Assembly: GCA_025937665.1 (NCBI GenBank)
Contig: JAICQW010000113.1
Coordinates: 1 to 5,923, forward strand
Reading direction: 5' to 3'
Source: Nitrososphaeraceae archaeon
Lineage (GTDB): Archaea; Thermoproteota; Nitrososphaeria; Nitrososphaerales; Nitrososphaeraceae
DNA: 5,923 nt
Positions within the stretch are counted from its first letter, which is position 1; each line of letters opens with the position of its first letter. A program made the translations under genes and the position numbers. The notes beneath the pieces are model-generated. The model ran no database searches. It saw only the letters and a list, made by a program, of their open reading frames with translations, and had not been told where the DNA came from. Below, piece after piece: positions 1-4,722 of this stretch.

Positions 1-400
1 AAAAAAAGAAGCCAGGGGACTGGACGACTACGATTTGGGTGAAGTTCAAGAAGTAAATGAAGATATTATTATAACAAAGAAAGGAGTCGTTGATAAAGAC
101 AAATTTTATCTACCTAGAAATAAAGTAAATAAATTCGATGGAGACAAACTGTGGTTCGAAGTTAGTAAAGAAGAGGCCCATGCATACAAACATAGCGAAA
201 CAATAGATTGGGAGAACGTCATAAAAAAAGAAGCCAGGGGACTGGACGACTACGATTTGGGTGAAGTTCAAGAAGTAAATGAAGATATTATTATAACAAA
301 GAAAGGAGTCGTTGATAAAGACAAATTTTATCTACCTAGAAGCAAGGCATTAAGGTTCGAAGATCATAAACTGTGGTTCGAAGTTAGTAAAGAAGAGGCC
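1..400 (+). repeat. Direct repeat, 222-bp period, within the tandem-domain gene
   Basis: Bases 1-119 are identical to 223-341, and bases 146-178 are identical to 368-400, all at an offset of exactly 222 bases (74 codons). Between the identical blocks, 120-145 and 342-367 differ strongly at both DNA and protein level. The repeat begins at the very first base of the window, so its left limit is unknown. Identity at synonymous positions points to recent duplication or gene conversion rather than selection on protein alone. Confidence 0.95.
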
Positions 401-421
401 AAAGCATACAAGCACGATTAA
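2..421 (+). CDS. Tandem PRC-barrel/DUF2171-like domain protein (5' end outside window)
   Basis: The frame is open to the left edge and stops at TAA 419-421, so the start lies outside the window; 139 residues are visible. They form two copies of a 74-residue unit, residues 1-74 and 75-139. Each copy has the pattern RGLDDYDLGEVQEV, a strand pair ending in a KKG turn, an FYLPR strand, a short variable segment, then KLWFEVSKEEA. The linker between copies contains IDWENVI. The same W-E-(N/D)-V-I ... L-D-x-x-D-(L/I)-G order is found in the second domain of the protein at 597-1229, so the two are homologous. PRC-barrel-like domains are small beta-barrels used for protein or RNA contacts; no catalytic residues are expected and none are seen. 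No signal peptide or membrane segment is visible. The partner and role are unknown. More copies may lie upstream. The reading frame is near certain; the family assignment is by pattern only. Confidence 0.85.
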   Translation, partial: KKEARGLDDYDLGEVQEVNEDIIITKKGVVDKDKFYLPRNKVNKFDGDKLWFEVSKEEAHAYKHSETIDWENVIKKEARGLDDYDLGEVQEVNEDIIITKKGVVDKDKFYLPRSKALRFEDHKLWFEVSKEEAKAYKHD

Positions 422-461
422 CTGCAAAGTTTACTTTCCCTTAATTTCATTACTACAATTT

Positions 462-493
462 TGATAGTCTTATTACTTAATAAGACAATATCA
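462..493. terminator. Hairpin between convergent genes, probable bidirectional terminator
   Basis: GTCTTATT at 467-474 and AATAAGAC at 479-486 form a perfect 8-bp stem with an ACTT loop. TGATA at 462-466 and TATCA at 489-493 extend it by five pairs, with two unpaired bases at 487-488. It lies 40 bases past the stop of the left gene and about 100 bases past the stop of the gene on the other strand, with AT-rich DNA around it. A terminator role is inferred from position and shape. Confidence 0.45.
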
Positions 494-596
494 TTTAATA
501 TCTACGACTAGAATACTAATCTTTAAAAAAATCGAATTGGATATCAGACCTAAATCCTATTTGACTACAATACTGAGTTCATCGATGAAACAATTT

Positions 597-1229
597 TTAA
601 TCGGGTACTTCATCAAGTAACATTTCTATTTCTTCTTGGGTCGGTTCGTTTTCGCGTTCGAATTTAGCGCTCACTAGTCCACTTGCCACATCAATCCATA
701 GCGAGCTCCCATCATAATTACTAATGTATTGTTTTGGGATATAGTATAGGTGTACGTTTGCTACACCTTCTCTTACTACGATAAATTCATTTCCAATTCT
801 GTCCACATCACCTATATCGACATTGTCGAGAGTTCTCACATGCTTGTGTATTACATCCTCCCAAGGAATTTTTAGAATCTCACCGGATTTTTCTCCCTTT
901 AATTCCAAATCGGGTTCTCTTGCCATGAATGGAATAATCTCATGATATGAAGTGTATCCCTCGCCTGTTCGTTCGGCCTCTTGAATTTCAGACGATAAAG
1001 GTGGATCTTTCCTTTGATACTTGTCTTTCACCTCATCCTCCATGAGCAATACATACAAATCTTTGTCGTGCTCCTTAAAGTGCAGTTTAGGAACAAAATA
1101 TCGTCTATCGCCGTCTTTTAACTCTACAAATTCTGGAGTAATACTTTTTACTTTACCTACGTCTTTACCATCAAATGATTTTACCTTTTTATCTATCAAT
1201 CTTTTGCCAGAAATTTTTATCTTGGTCAT
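597..1229 (-). CDS. Two-domain PRC-barrel/DUF2171-like protein
   Basis: This 210-residue, acidic, soluble protein has no signal peptide or membrane segment. Domain 1 (about residues 10-71) reads LIDKKVKSFDGKDVGKVKSI, then a VELKDG turn, YFVPK and a DLYVLL strand. This fits the PRC-barrel pattern of a conserved G-x-V-x-x-I, a loop, and an aromatic-x-V/I-P strand. A charged linker (72-118) leads to domain 2 (about 121-191): IPWEDVI, LDNVDIGDV, VREG, YYIPK and YDGSSLWIDV. Domain 2 is the close relative of the repeated unit in the gene at 2-421; domain 1 is more like the single domain at 1306-1686. The ATG at 1229 is chosen because a TATA-like TTAAAT (1255-1260) is centred 28 bases upstream, fitting a leaderless transcript. 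It converges on the left gene and diverges from the next one. The biochemical role is unknown; related archaeal proteins are mostly annotated as hypothetical or PRC-barrel. Confidence 0.88.
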   Translation of the reverse strand: MTKIKISGKRLIDKKVKSFDGKDVGKVKSITPEFVELKDGDRRYFVPKLHFKEHDKDLYVLLMEDEVKDKYQRKDPPLSSEIQEAERTGEGYTSYHEIIPFMAREPDLELKGEKSGEILKIPWEDVIHKHVRTLDNVDIGDVDRIGNEFIVVREGVANVHLYYIPKQYISNYDGSSLWIDVASGLVSAKFERENEPTQEEIEMLLDEVPD

Positions 1230-1252
1230 TTGTATAATATTAATGCAATATC

Positions 1253-1261
1253 GGATTTAAT
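1253..1261 (-). promoter_or_regulatory. TATA-like box for the gene at 597-1229
   Basis: On the minus strand this reads ATTAAATCC. The TTAAAT core is centred at about 1257.5, 28 bases before the ATG at 1229, which is the distance expected for an archaeal leaderless message. A second AT-rich run (1231-1241) is too close to the start to serve. Confidence 0.45.
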
Positions 1262-1277
1262 GCTTTGAGGTCTTTGC

Positions 1278-1285
1278 TTATATTG
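1278..1285 (+). promoter_or_regulatory. TATA box for the gene at 1306-1686
   Basis: TTATATTG, with the TTATAT core centred at 1280.5, lies 25-26 bases before the ATG at 1306 and predicts a leaderless transcript. It lies back to back with the minus-strand box at 1253-1261, giving a compact divergent promoter. Confidence 0.55.
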
Positions 1286-1305
1286 AATGTTGGCCATAAC
1301 AGTAC

Positions 1306-1686
1306 ATGCCTGAAGAAAACATTACAGGACCTACAATTCTGTGGACAGATCTGGGTGACGTAGAGGTAAAATCTAATGATGGTAAGAAACTTGGTAAAAT
1401 AAAAAAAATTTCGCAGAACCATTTTCGGGTCGAAAAAGGATCCATTGGAAAAAAAAGTTTTTGGATGCCAAAAAATCTGGCAGATGCTTATGATGGTGAT
1501 TATTTGTGGTTAAATAATAATGAGGAAGAAATTCATGATAAATTCCTTTATGGAGAAGAACCTTCGGTTGATGAGAAGATAACTCCGGTTGAGAGGATAA
1601 AGGTGGTTAATGAGAGAATGAAAGGCGTACCAACCGAAAAACAAGACTCATCGGAACGGTACAAGAACATACGCGACCTAAAATAA
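1306..1686 (+). CDS. Single-domain PRC-barrel/DUF2171-like protein
   Basis: This 126-residue protein has a short N-terminal arm, one PRC-barrel-like domain at about residues 13-82, and a charged, probably flexible tail (83-126). Domain landmarks are VKSNDGKKLGKIKKI, VEKGSIG, SFWMPK and YDGDYLWL. They line up with the V-x-S-x-D-G-K-x-(V/L)-G-K-(V/I) opening of the first domain at 597-1229 and with the YDGxxLW ending of that protein's second domain. No membrane segment or catalytic motif is visible. The ATG at 1306 is supported by the TATA box 25-26 bases upstream. A 9-bp ATGTTGGCC element lies between box and start and recurs at the same place before the secreted-protein gene. It is transcribed away from the two-domain gene, so the pair may be co-regulated. 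The function is unknown; a binding or scaffold role is the most one can infer from the fold. Confidence 0.85.
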   Translation: MPEENITGPTILWTDLGDVEVKSNDGKKLGKIKKISQNHFRVEKGSIGKKSFWMPKNLADAYDGDYLWLNNNEEEIHDKFLYGEEPSVDEKITPVERIKVVNERMKGVPTEKQDSSERYKNIRDLK

Positions 1687-1762
1687 CTTGCAGAACTATT
1701 CAACTGAGATTCTAATTGATTTGAGTCCTCGCTAGTTACTGAAGATGGTACTTGTACGGATG

Positions 1763-1786
1763 GAGGAACTCATAAAAAGGTTCCTC
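1763..1786 (+). repeat. Hairpin in the 1687-2055 non-coding stretch
   Basis: GAGGAAC (1763-1769) and GTTCCTC (1780-1786) form a perfect 7-bp stem around a 10-base loop, with G-U closing possible inside. It begins 77 bases past the stop of the gene at 1306-1686 and has no T-run after it, so it may be a terminator-associated or processing hairpin. The rest of 1687-2055 is AT-rich with only very short reading frames. A TATA-like TTTTTAAAA around 1820-1828 has no obvious gene 25-30 bases downstream. Confidence 0.3.
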
Positions 1787-2055
1787 TCAAATACTAAATA
1801 ATAACGGATGAAATGGCTCTTTTTAAAATTTGACAAGTGATAATAGAGAGTTGGCAGAATAATTTGTCAGAATTTGTTGGATGGAAATGCAACGATTGAC
1901 ATGACACCGTCAAAATAAAAATTAAATATAATTCTTTTATCCTTTGGATTTGATGTTTCTAAAATAAACTGAGACATGGACTCGGACAAGGTTTTATTAC
2001 AATGATACAAGACAATCCAAGAAGGGCAAACAAACAAGCGTGTCCATTTTGTTAA

Positions 2056-2283
2056 TTAAATCTCTACTCTCTTTCTTCCATCTTCGGTTAGATAAATTTT
2101 AGCCCGACCTAGTTTCTTTATATAACCTTCCGCAGTCAATTCGTCCACCAGATTGTCAATCTGTACATCTATTACTCCGATTTCTTTTCCAATCTCCTCT
2201 CTATCAATATTTTCTGTCCCGTTGTTAACTGTCTTTTCATAGAGTTTCCGAAGAAACTTATCTCCTATTCTTTCTTCAGACAT
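2056..2283 (-). CDS. Small winged-helix DNA-binding protein
   Basis: This 75-residue protein has the layout of a minimal winged helix. Helix 1 is about residues 5-19 (RIGDKFLRKLYEKT). Residues 27-36 (DREEIGKEIG) give helix 2 and 37-53 (VIDVQIDNLVDELTAEG) give the recognition helix. A wing follows, YIKKLGRAKIYLTEDGRKRV at 54-73. The L-T-x-x-G turn at the end is typical of MarR/PadR-like and other archaeal wHTH proteins. No ligand-binding or metal-binding extension is present. It is probably a dimeric transcriptional regulator acting at a nearby or its own promoter. The ATG at 2283 is supported by a TATA box centred 27-28 bases upstream. A near-perfect 17-bp dyad at 2360-2376 lies upstream and could be its operator. 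The targets are not known from the sequence. Confidence 0.82.
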   Translation of the reverse strand: MSEERIGDKFLRKLYEKTVNNGTENIDREEIGKEIGVIDVQIDNLVDELTAEGYIKKLGRAKIYLTEDGRKRVEI

Positions 2284-2306
2284 AATTCAGTATTGACCTA
2301 ACGACG

Positions 2307-2314
2307 CTTATACA
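2307..2314 (-). promoter_or_regulatory. TATA box for the winged-helix gene
   Basis: On the minus strand this reads TGTATAAG, centred at 2310.5, 27-28 bases before the ATG at 2283. It gives the winged-helix gene its own promoter even though the membrane-protein gene lies upstream on the same strand. Confidence 0.6.
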
Positions 2315-2359
2315 TTTAGAGTTAGCGATAACGCTTGTCTTCGAGCAATACCACAAATA

Positions 2360-2376
2360 GAAGTACGTCGAACTTC
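2360..2376. promoter_or_regulatory. Operator-like 17-bp dyad upstream of the winged-helix gene
   Basis: GAAGTACGTCGAACTTC is an inverted repeat with 7 of 8 half-site positions matching around a central T. It lies about 50 bp upstream of the TATA box at 2307-2314 and 60 bp past the stop of the membrane-protein gene. It could be a binding site for a dimeric winged-helix protein such as the one encoded next to it, or a weak terminator hairpin. No poly-T follows on the minus strand, which slightly favours the operator reading. Confidence 0.3.
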
Positions 2377-2435
2377 ATACCTTGGTAATTGCTGATAATA
2401 TTTTTGTGAAGTGTCTTTGTTCCTCATTATTGTTT

Positions 2436-2807
2436 TCAATCGAAGTATTGTAAACTCCAATATCGATTGCAGAAATCCTCATCATGAACACGATTGATGC
2501 AATACTGATCAATTGTGGAGTTACCACTGCGAAAGTCCGCTAAGGATTGATTCCAAAGTGCTTCATAATTCTCGATTTTATATGATTCGTCACTAACGTG
2601 TAACGTTGTGTAAAGGAAAAAAACCACTAAGACTATTGCCACTATAATTAAGATAATCACTATCGGCTTGCGTAATATTGTGAGAGCTATCTCGCTGGAC
2701 CTTCCTTTGTCAATAATTCTCGCTGTCTTTTCTTGGAAGTTCTCCTTTGCCTCTCGTAGGTTTTCTGCCGACCTTTTAACCACATCTTCGTCGTTGTCTT
2801 TTGACAA
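2436..2807 (-). CDS. Single-pass membrane protein with cytoplasmic helix and short outer domain
   Basis: The protein is 123 residues from the TTG at 2807; the frame is open to TTG codons at 2828 and 2825, and no ATG is available. The N-terminal third is charged and helical (AENLREAKENFQEKTARII), possibly a coiled coil. One membrane segment of about 22 residues follows (PIVIILIIVAIVLVVFFLYTT). The preceding RK residues favour an inside N-terminus. The outer C-terminal part, about 50 residues, has two N-x-S/T sequons (NQS, NST) and two cysteines ten apart (C-x9-C) that could form a disulphide, and ends WSLQYFD. TTG 2807 is preferred because CTTAATAT (2829-2836, minus strand) is centred about 26 bases upstream, but this is weak. 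I do not recognise the family. It lies upstream of, and co-directional with, the winged-helix gene (152-bp gap). Confidence 0.7.
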   Translation of the reverse strand: MSKDNDEDVVKRSAENLREAKENFQEKTARIIDKGRSSEIALTILRKPIVIILIIVAIVLVVFFLYTTLHVSDESYKIENYEALWNQSLADFRSGNSTIDQYCINRVHDEDFCNRYWSLQYFD

Positions 2808-2828
2808 TAATATATGAGTGTGCAACAA

Positions 2829-2836
2829 ATATTAAG
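2829..2836 (-). promoter_or_regulatory. Possible TATA box for the membrane-protein gene
   Basis: CTTAATAT on the minus strand, centred at 2832.5, would start transcription near 2806, right at the TTG at 2807. It interleaves with an AT-rich, TATA-like AATATATG at 2809-2816 on the plus strand. That one is centred 28 bases before the ATG at 2840, so two divergent promoters may overlap. Confidence 0.35.
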
Positions 2837-2893
2837 AATATGTCAGTTTGATCCGATAAGAATGCCAGAAAAACTCTAGAGGTTGAATCCAAA

Positions 2894-3055
2894 ATGATAG
2901 ATTTGGCTGTCGAGTTATCCAAACTTATGGTTCGCCTCGATAATAATCCTAAGAAAACGAGAAAGGATCAAAACACCCCCAAGAAGATTGAAGAGATTCG
3001 GGAGACGATACAGGACTCAGTTCTCTATGCGAAGTTGAAAAAGAGCATAGAATAA
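2894..3055 (+). CDS. Small lysine/glutamate-rich helical protein, possible 5'-damaged gene
   Basis: From the ATG at 2894 the frame encodes 53 residues, beginning MIDLAVELSKLMVRLD and ending in TIQDSVLYAKLKKSIE, with TAA at 3053-3055. The ends are amphipathic helical; the middle (NNPKKTRKDQNTPKK) is basic. A Shine-Dalgarno-like GAGGT at 2879-2883 is 10 bases upstream, which supports this start. The same frame is open back to a TGA at 2849-2851 and reads plausibly (SDKNARKTLEVESK). Just before that TGA is an in-frame ATG TCA GTT at 2840 with its own TATA-like element. The gene may therefore be a 71-codon gene broken by TGA at codon 4, or MSV may be a minimal upstream ORF. I do not recognise the family, and no metal site or membrane segment is visible. 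Confidence 0.5.
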   Translation: MIDLAVELSKLMVRLDNNPKKTRKDQNTPKKIEEIRETIQDSVLYAKLKKSIE

Positions 3056-3070
3056 AAAAATTTATTTTTT
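3056..3070 (+). terminator. T-rich terminator after the small helical gene
   Basis: TTTATTTTTT at 3061-3070 follows the TAA at 3053-3055 almost at once. Archaeal RNA polymerase terminates at U-rich tracts without needing a stable hairpin, so this is a likely plus-strand stop. Confidence 0.45.
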
Positions 3071-3206
3071 CGTACCGACGGATTCTCCCCAAAGGTGTAA
3101 CTCTGGTTAGGCAGAGAAAAAAAAATTCAGCCTACAAATGAGATATGAGAAAAAAAATTGAATTGATAAATACTTCGATAAATTAAATTAAAGAAATAAT
3201 GGTGTT

Positions 3207-3223
3207 GTCCCTTCATATGGGAC
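3207..3223 (-). terminator. Hairpin-plus-T-rich terminator after the secreted-protein gene
   Basis: GTCCC (3207-3211) pairs with GGGAC (3219-3223). On the minus strand this hairpin begins 15 bases past the stop codon and is followed by TTATTTCTTTAATTTAATTT (about 3198 down to 3179). Stem plus T-rich tail is a good archaeal terminator for the gene at 3238-4170. A further short stem at 3101-3116 (CTCTG/CAGAG) followed by a run of A is of unclear meaning. Confidence 0.45.
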
Positions 3224-3237
3224 TGAGTGTTTTCCAA

Positions 3238-4170
3238 CTACATTTTGACTACATTCCAGGTAGGATGTATTTCATGCCATCCTTTTGGTTTATCAGTCAC
3301 CCATGCACCCCACACGTGTACACGGTCACCGTCTTTAGGTAGATACATACCATCTTGATGTGGAGGTACTATTTCAACGACCAAAAATCCTTCTGTTTCA
3401 TCCTTATTCTTATCATTCACTAGAAACTTGAATGGTTCCTCTACATTCAAGAAAAACTTGTAGTCCCCGTCATCCATCTTTTTCGTATGCATTACTGTAC
3501 CAATTGCATCCTGACATTCAGCCAAGACCCTAAGATCTTCTGCATTTGAGGCACCTTCAAGAACGTTACCTGATTTGCATTCTGGGCCACTTATTCCTGT
3601 ATGTTCTGTTATTATGATTTTATCATCCGACTCTATTCTAGTTTGTTCCTCAATAGTGATCGGTGCTTCACCTTCTTCTTCTGATATCTTCAAATCTAGT
3701 CTTTGTTTCATTTCGACGTTGACATTTACATTTTGGTTATTCGTCTGATTTACGTTAACGTTCTGATTGGTAGTTTGATTTACGTTCTGGTTGACTTGAC
3801 TTTCTGTTTGCATTGTTTGATTAGTACTTTGATCTAACCCTTCACCAGTGGCTCCATCACTTTCTGTTTGATTCATATCCCCTGAAAATGATTCGTCACC
3901 GGCCAGGCCATTCGATGGGCCGCCAGTTTCGTTACTATCTCCTTCATTAGTATTTCCGACAACATTATCTGAACTCTCAGAATCTGAAGATTCTTCACCA
4001 TTATCGGAGTTATCTTGAATTGGGATTACTTTGGGTGTTTTATCCATTAAAGTTTGAGATCCTTCAGCGGATAAAATCAGGTAATTACTTGAAATGCCTT
4101 GCGCAAATACAAACGAGACCGATATTATTAAGATCGAGAAGCATGCGAACTTTCGGTTTATTAGATCCAT
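3238..4170 (-). CDS. Secreted protein: signal peptide, N-glycosylation-rich linker, OB-fold-like C-terminal domain
   Basis: This 310-residue protein starts MDLINRKFACFSILIISVSF, a classic signal peptide with predicted cleavage near VFA-QG (residue 24). Residues 55-110 are acidic, Ser/Gly/Asn-rich and of low complexity. Residues 111-152 are N-Q-T/N-V-N repeats; the linker has N-x-T sequons at N80, N100, N117, N131 and N141, suggesting heavy glycosylation. After a charged segment (153-190) comes a domain of about 115 residues. It has C198 and C219 (possible disulphide), IGTVMHTKKMDDGDYKFFLN, VNDKNKDETEGFLVVEIVP, a GDRVHVWGAWVTD strand and a GWHEIHPTW ending. The order of short strands with G-D-x-V-x-(V/L)-x-G-x-x-V and a terminal G-W-x-E-I-H-P motif suggests an OB-fold-type extracellular module. 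The ATG at 4170 is preferred over a TTG at 4227: the TATA box at 4193-4200 is 26-27 bases upstream, and the longer form adds a second hydrophobic run before the signal peptide. It is probably displayed at the S-layer or exported; the ligand is unknown. Confidence 0.85.
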   Translation of the reverse strand: MDLINRKFACFSILIISVSFVFAQGISSNYLILSAEGSQTLMDKTPKVIPIQDNSDNGEESSDSESSDNVVGNTNEGDSNETGGPSNGLAGDESFSGDMNQTESDGATGEGLDQSTNQTMQTESQVNQNVNQTTNQNVNVNQTNNQNVNVNVEMKQRLDLKISEEEGEAPITIEEQTRIESDDKIIITEHTGISGPECKSGNVLEGASNAEDLRVLAECQDAIGTVMHTKKMDDGDYKFFLNVEEPFKFLVNDKNKDETEGFLVVEIVPPHQDGMYLPKDGDRVHVWGAWVTDKPKGWHEIHPTWNVVKM

Positions 4171-4477
4171 TAAAAGAAGTAGGCCAACATACTTTAAAAA
4201 GAATTTGAAACTCATCATATTTTCCAAATTTTGGTCGTGGATCAGCGGTTCTCAAAAATTCAAGTTGCCTATAGTGTTCAAAAATTATAGACATACGAAT
4301 CGGATACAATAAGACCGGCTTACAAGATCCTACTCCTGCAACATTATACAATCGTGAAATATGCATCATTTCACCAAAAAACTTTCTTCTACTTTTATCC
4401 AATTGTTCTCTGAATACTTTCCACTTTCTCTTTTCTCTATCTGATGCAAGACTATATAATGGTACAGTTCTGCCCAT
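4085..4477 (-). CDS. MGRTVP-type small archaeal protein with run-on C-terminus
   Basis: The ATG at 4477 opens MGRTVPLYSLASDREKRKWK, followed by VFREQLDKSRRKFFGEMM, SRLYN, SCKPVLLYP and MSIIFEHYRQL (residues 21-72). From memory this matches a short family in Thaumarchaeota, with relatives in haloarchaea (MGRT-P-x-Y/F start, W-x-x-(F/Y)-R-x-x-L, a C/P-rich turn, then a final helix). Members are usually near 75-95 residues and of unknown function. Here the frame continues to 130 residues. Residues 75-130 look unlike the family and overlap the promoter and signal-peptide region of the gene at 3238-4170. A five-base homopolymer (4254-4258) sits exactly where loss of one base would give GAA TTT TGA and end the protein at residue 74. 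The functional gene is therefore probably about 4253-4477. A TTTTAAA box 27 bases upstream supports the start over a GTG at 4498. Confidence 0.65.
   Translation of the reverse strand: MGRTVPLYSLASDREKRKWKVFREQLDKSRRKFFGEMMHISRLYNVAGVGSCKPVLLYPIRMSIIFEHYRQLEFLRTADPRPKFGKYDEFQILFKVCWPTSFNGSNKPKVRMLLDLNNIGLVCICARHFK
4193..4200 (-). promoter_or_regulatory. TATA box for the secreted-protein gene
   Basis: TTTTTAAA on the minus strand, centred at 4196.5, is 26-27 bases before the ATG at 4170. It settles the start of the secreted protein and places its promoter inside the run-on tail of the upstream reading frame. Confidence 0.65.
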
Positions 4478-4500
4478 AATTTCAATAACAAAAATCACAA

Positions 4501-4508
4501 TTTAAAAT
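4501..4508 (-). promoter_or_regulatory. TATA box for the MGRTVP-type gene
   Basis: ATTTTAAA on the minus strand, core TTTTAAA centred at 4504, lies 27 bases before the ATG at 4477, again predicting a leaderless message. Confidence 0.6.
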
Positions 4509-4666
4509 GAAAGTAACTGCTAAGCGTATGAGGGTCATAGCAGGCATCAATTGTCAATTGTACGGTTCGGGAGAGTAAATTTTGTCCATTTGATTCCATG
4601 TATTTGATTAGCCATATTCATATAATGCAATTAAGAATTACAATAAGGTAAGTAATTAAAAACTGA

Positions 4667-4722
4667 CGGGATCGCTTTGTTGCAGCAACTTAAAAGCCCG
4701 CCAGATACAACGGGGGTTGTAT
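4667..4722. repeat. Cluster of short hairpins in the 4510-5100 non-coding stretch
   Basis: ATACAAC (4705-4711) and GTTGTAT (4716-4722) form a perfect 7-bp stem with a GGGG loop. Just before it, GTTGC and GCAAC (about 4679-4689) form a tight dyad, enclosed by CGGG (4667-4670) and CCCG (4697-4700). The surrounding DNA is AT-rich, so these G/C stems stand out. They may belong to a structured RNA or mark a protein-binding region. No reading frame of useful length overlaps them. Confidence 0.3.

Larger units (their letters stand above)
1246..1285. repeat. Inverted CAATAT...ATATTG pair in the divergent promoter
   Basis: CAATAT at 1246-1251 is matched by its reverse complement ATATTG at 1280-1285, 28 bases apart and overlapping or flanking both TATA boxes. 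This could be a pair of operator half-sites serving both genes. Six AT-rich bases can recur by chance in such DNA, so the confidence is low. Confidence 0.2.

Noticed and set aside
1..421. CRISPR-like or mobile repeat at the left edge
   Set aside because: The 222-bp period is a whole number of codons, stays in frame and encodes a protein domain, so it is a domain duplication rather than an array or insertion element.
540..600. Possible box C/D guide RNA on the minus strand (CGATGA ... CTGA with AATTG/CAATT ends)
   Set aside because: The C box departs from the TGATGA consensus, no D'/C' pair is clear, and the terminal stem is only five AT-rich pairs.
1021..1260. 79-codon plus-strand frame, Ser/Thr/Leu-rich
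   Set aside because: It lies antisense to the well-supported two-domain gene at 597-1229 and has the serine-rich composition typical of a shadow frame.
1240..1422. 60-codon minus-strand frame
   Set aside because: It covers the divergent promoter and is antisense to the start of the gene at 1306; no homology pattern is visible.
2002..2055. 17-residue ORF MIQDNPRRANKQACPFC ending in a CxxC
   Set aside because: A single CPFC is half a zinc ribbon, no TATA box or SD is placed correctly, and no partner CxxC follows; probably chance.
2849..2851. TGA read as selenocysteine
   Set aside because: Archaeal selenocysteine insertion is known only in a few lineages such as some methanogens and needs a SECIS element; no such element is seen here, and codon 4 of a lysine-rich protein is not a redox site.
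4020..4312. Two plus-strand frames (4020-4208 and 4094-4312)
   Set aside because: Both are antisense to the signal peptide and MGRTVP-type genes, with no promoter or recognisable domain.
4507..4578. 23-residue plus-strand ORF starting MKVTAKRMRV
   Set aside because: It is too short, has no promoter at the expected distance, and overlaps the minus-strand TATA box of the MGRTVP-type gene.
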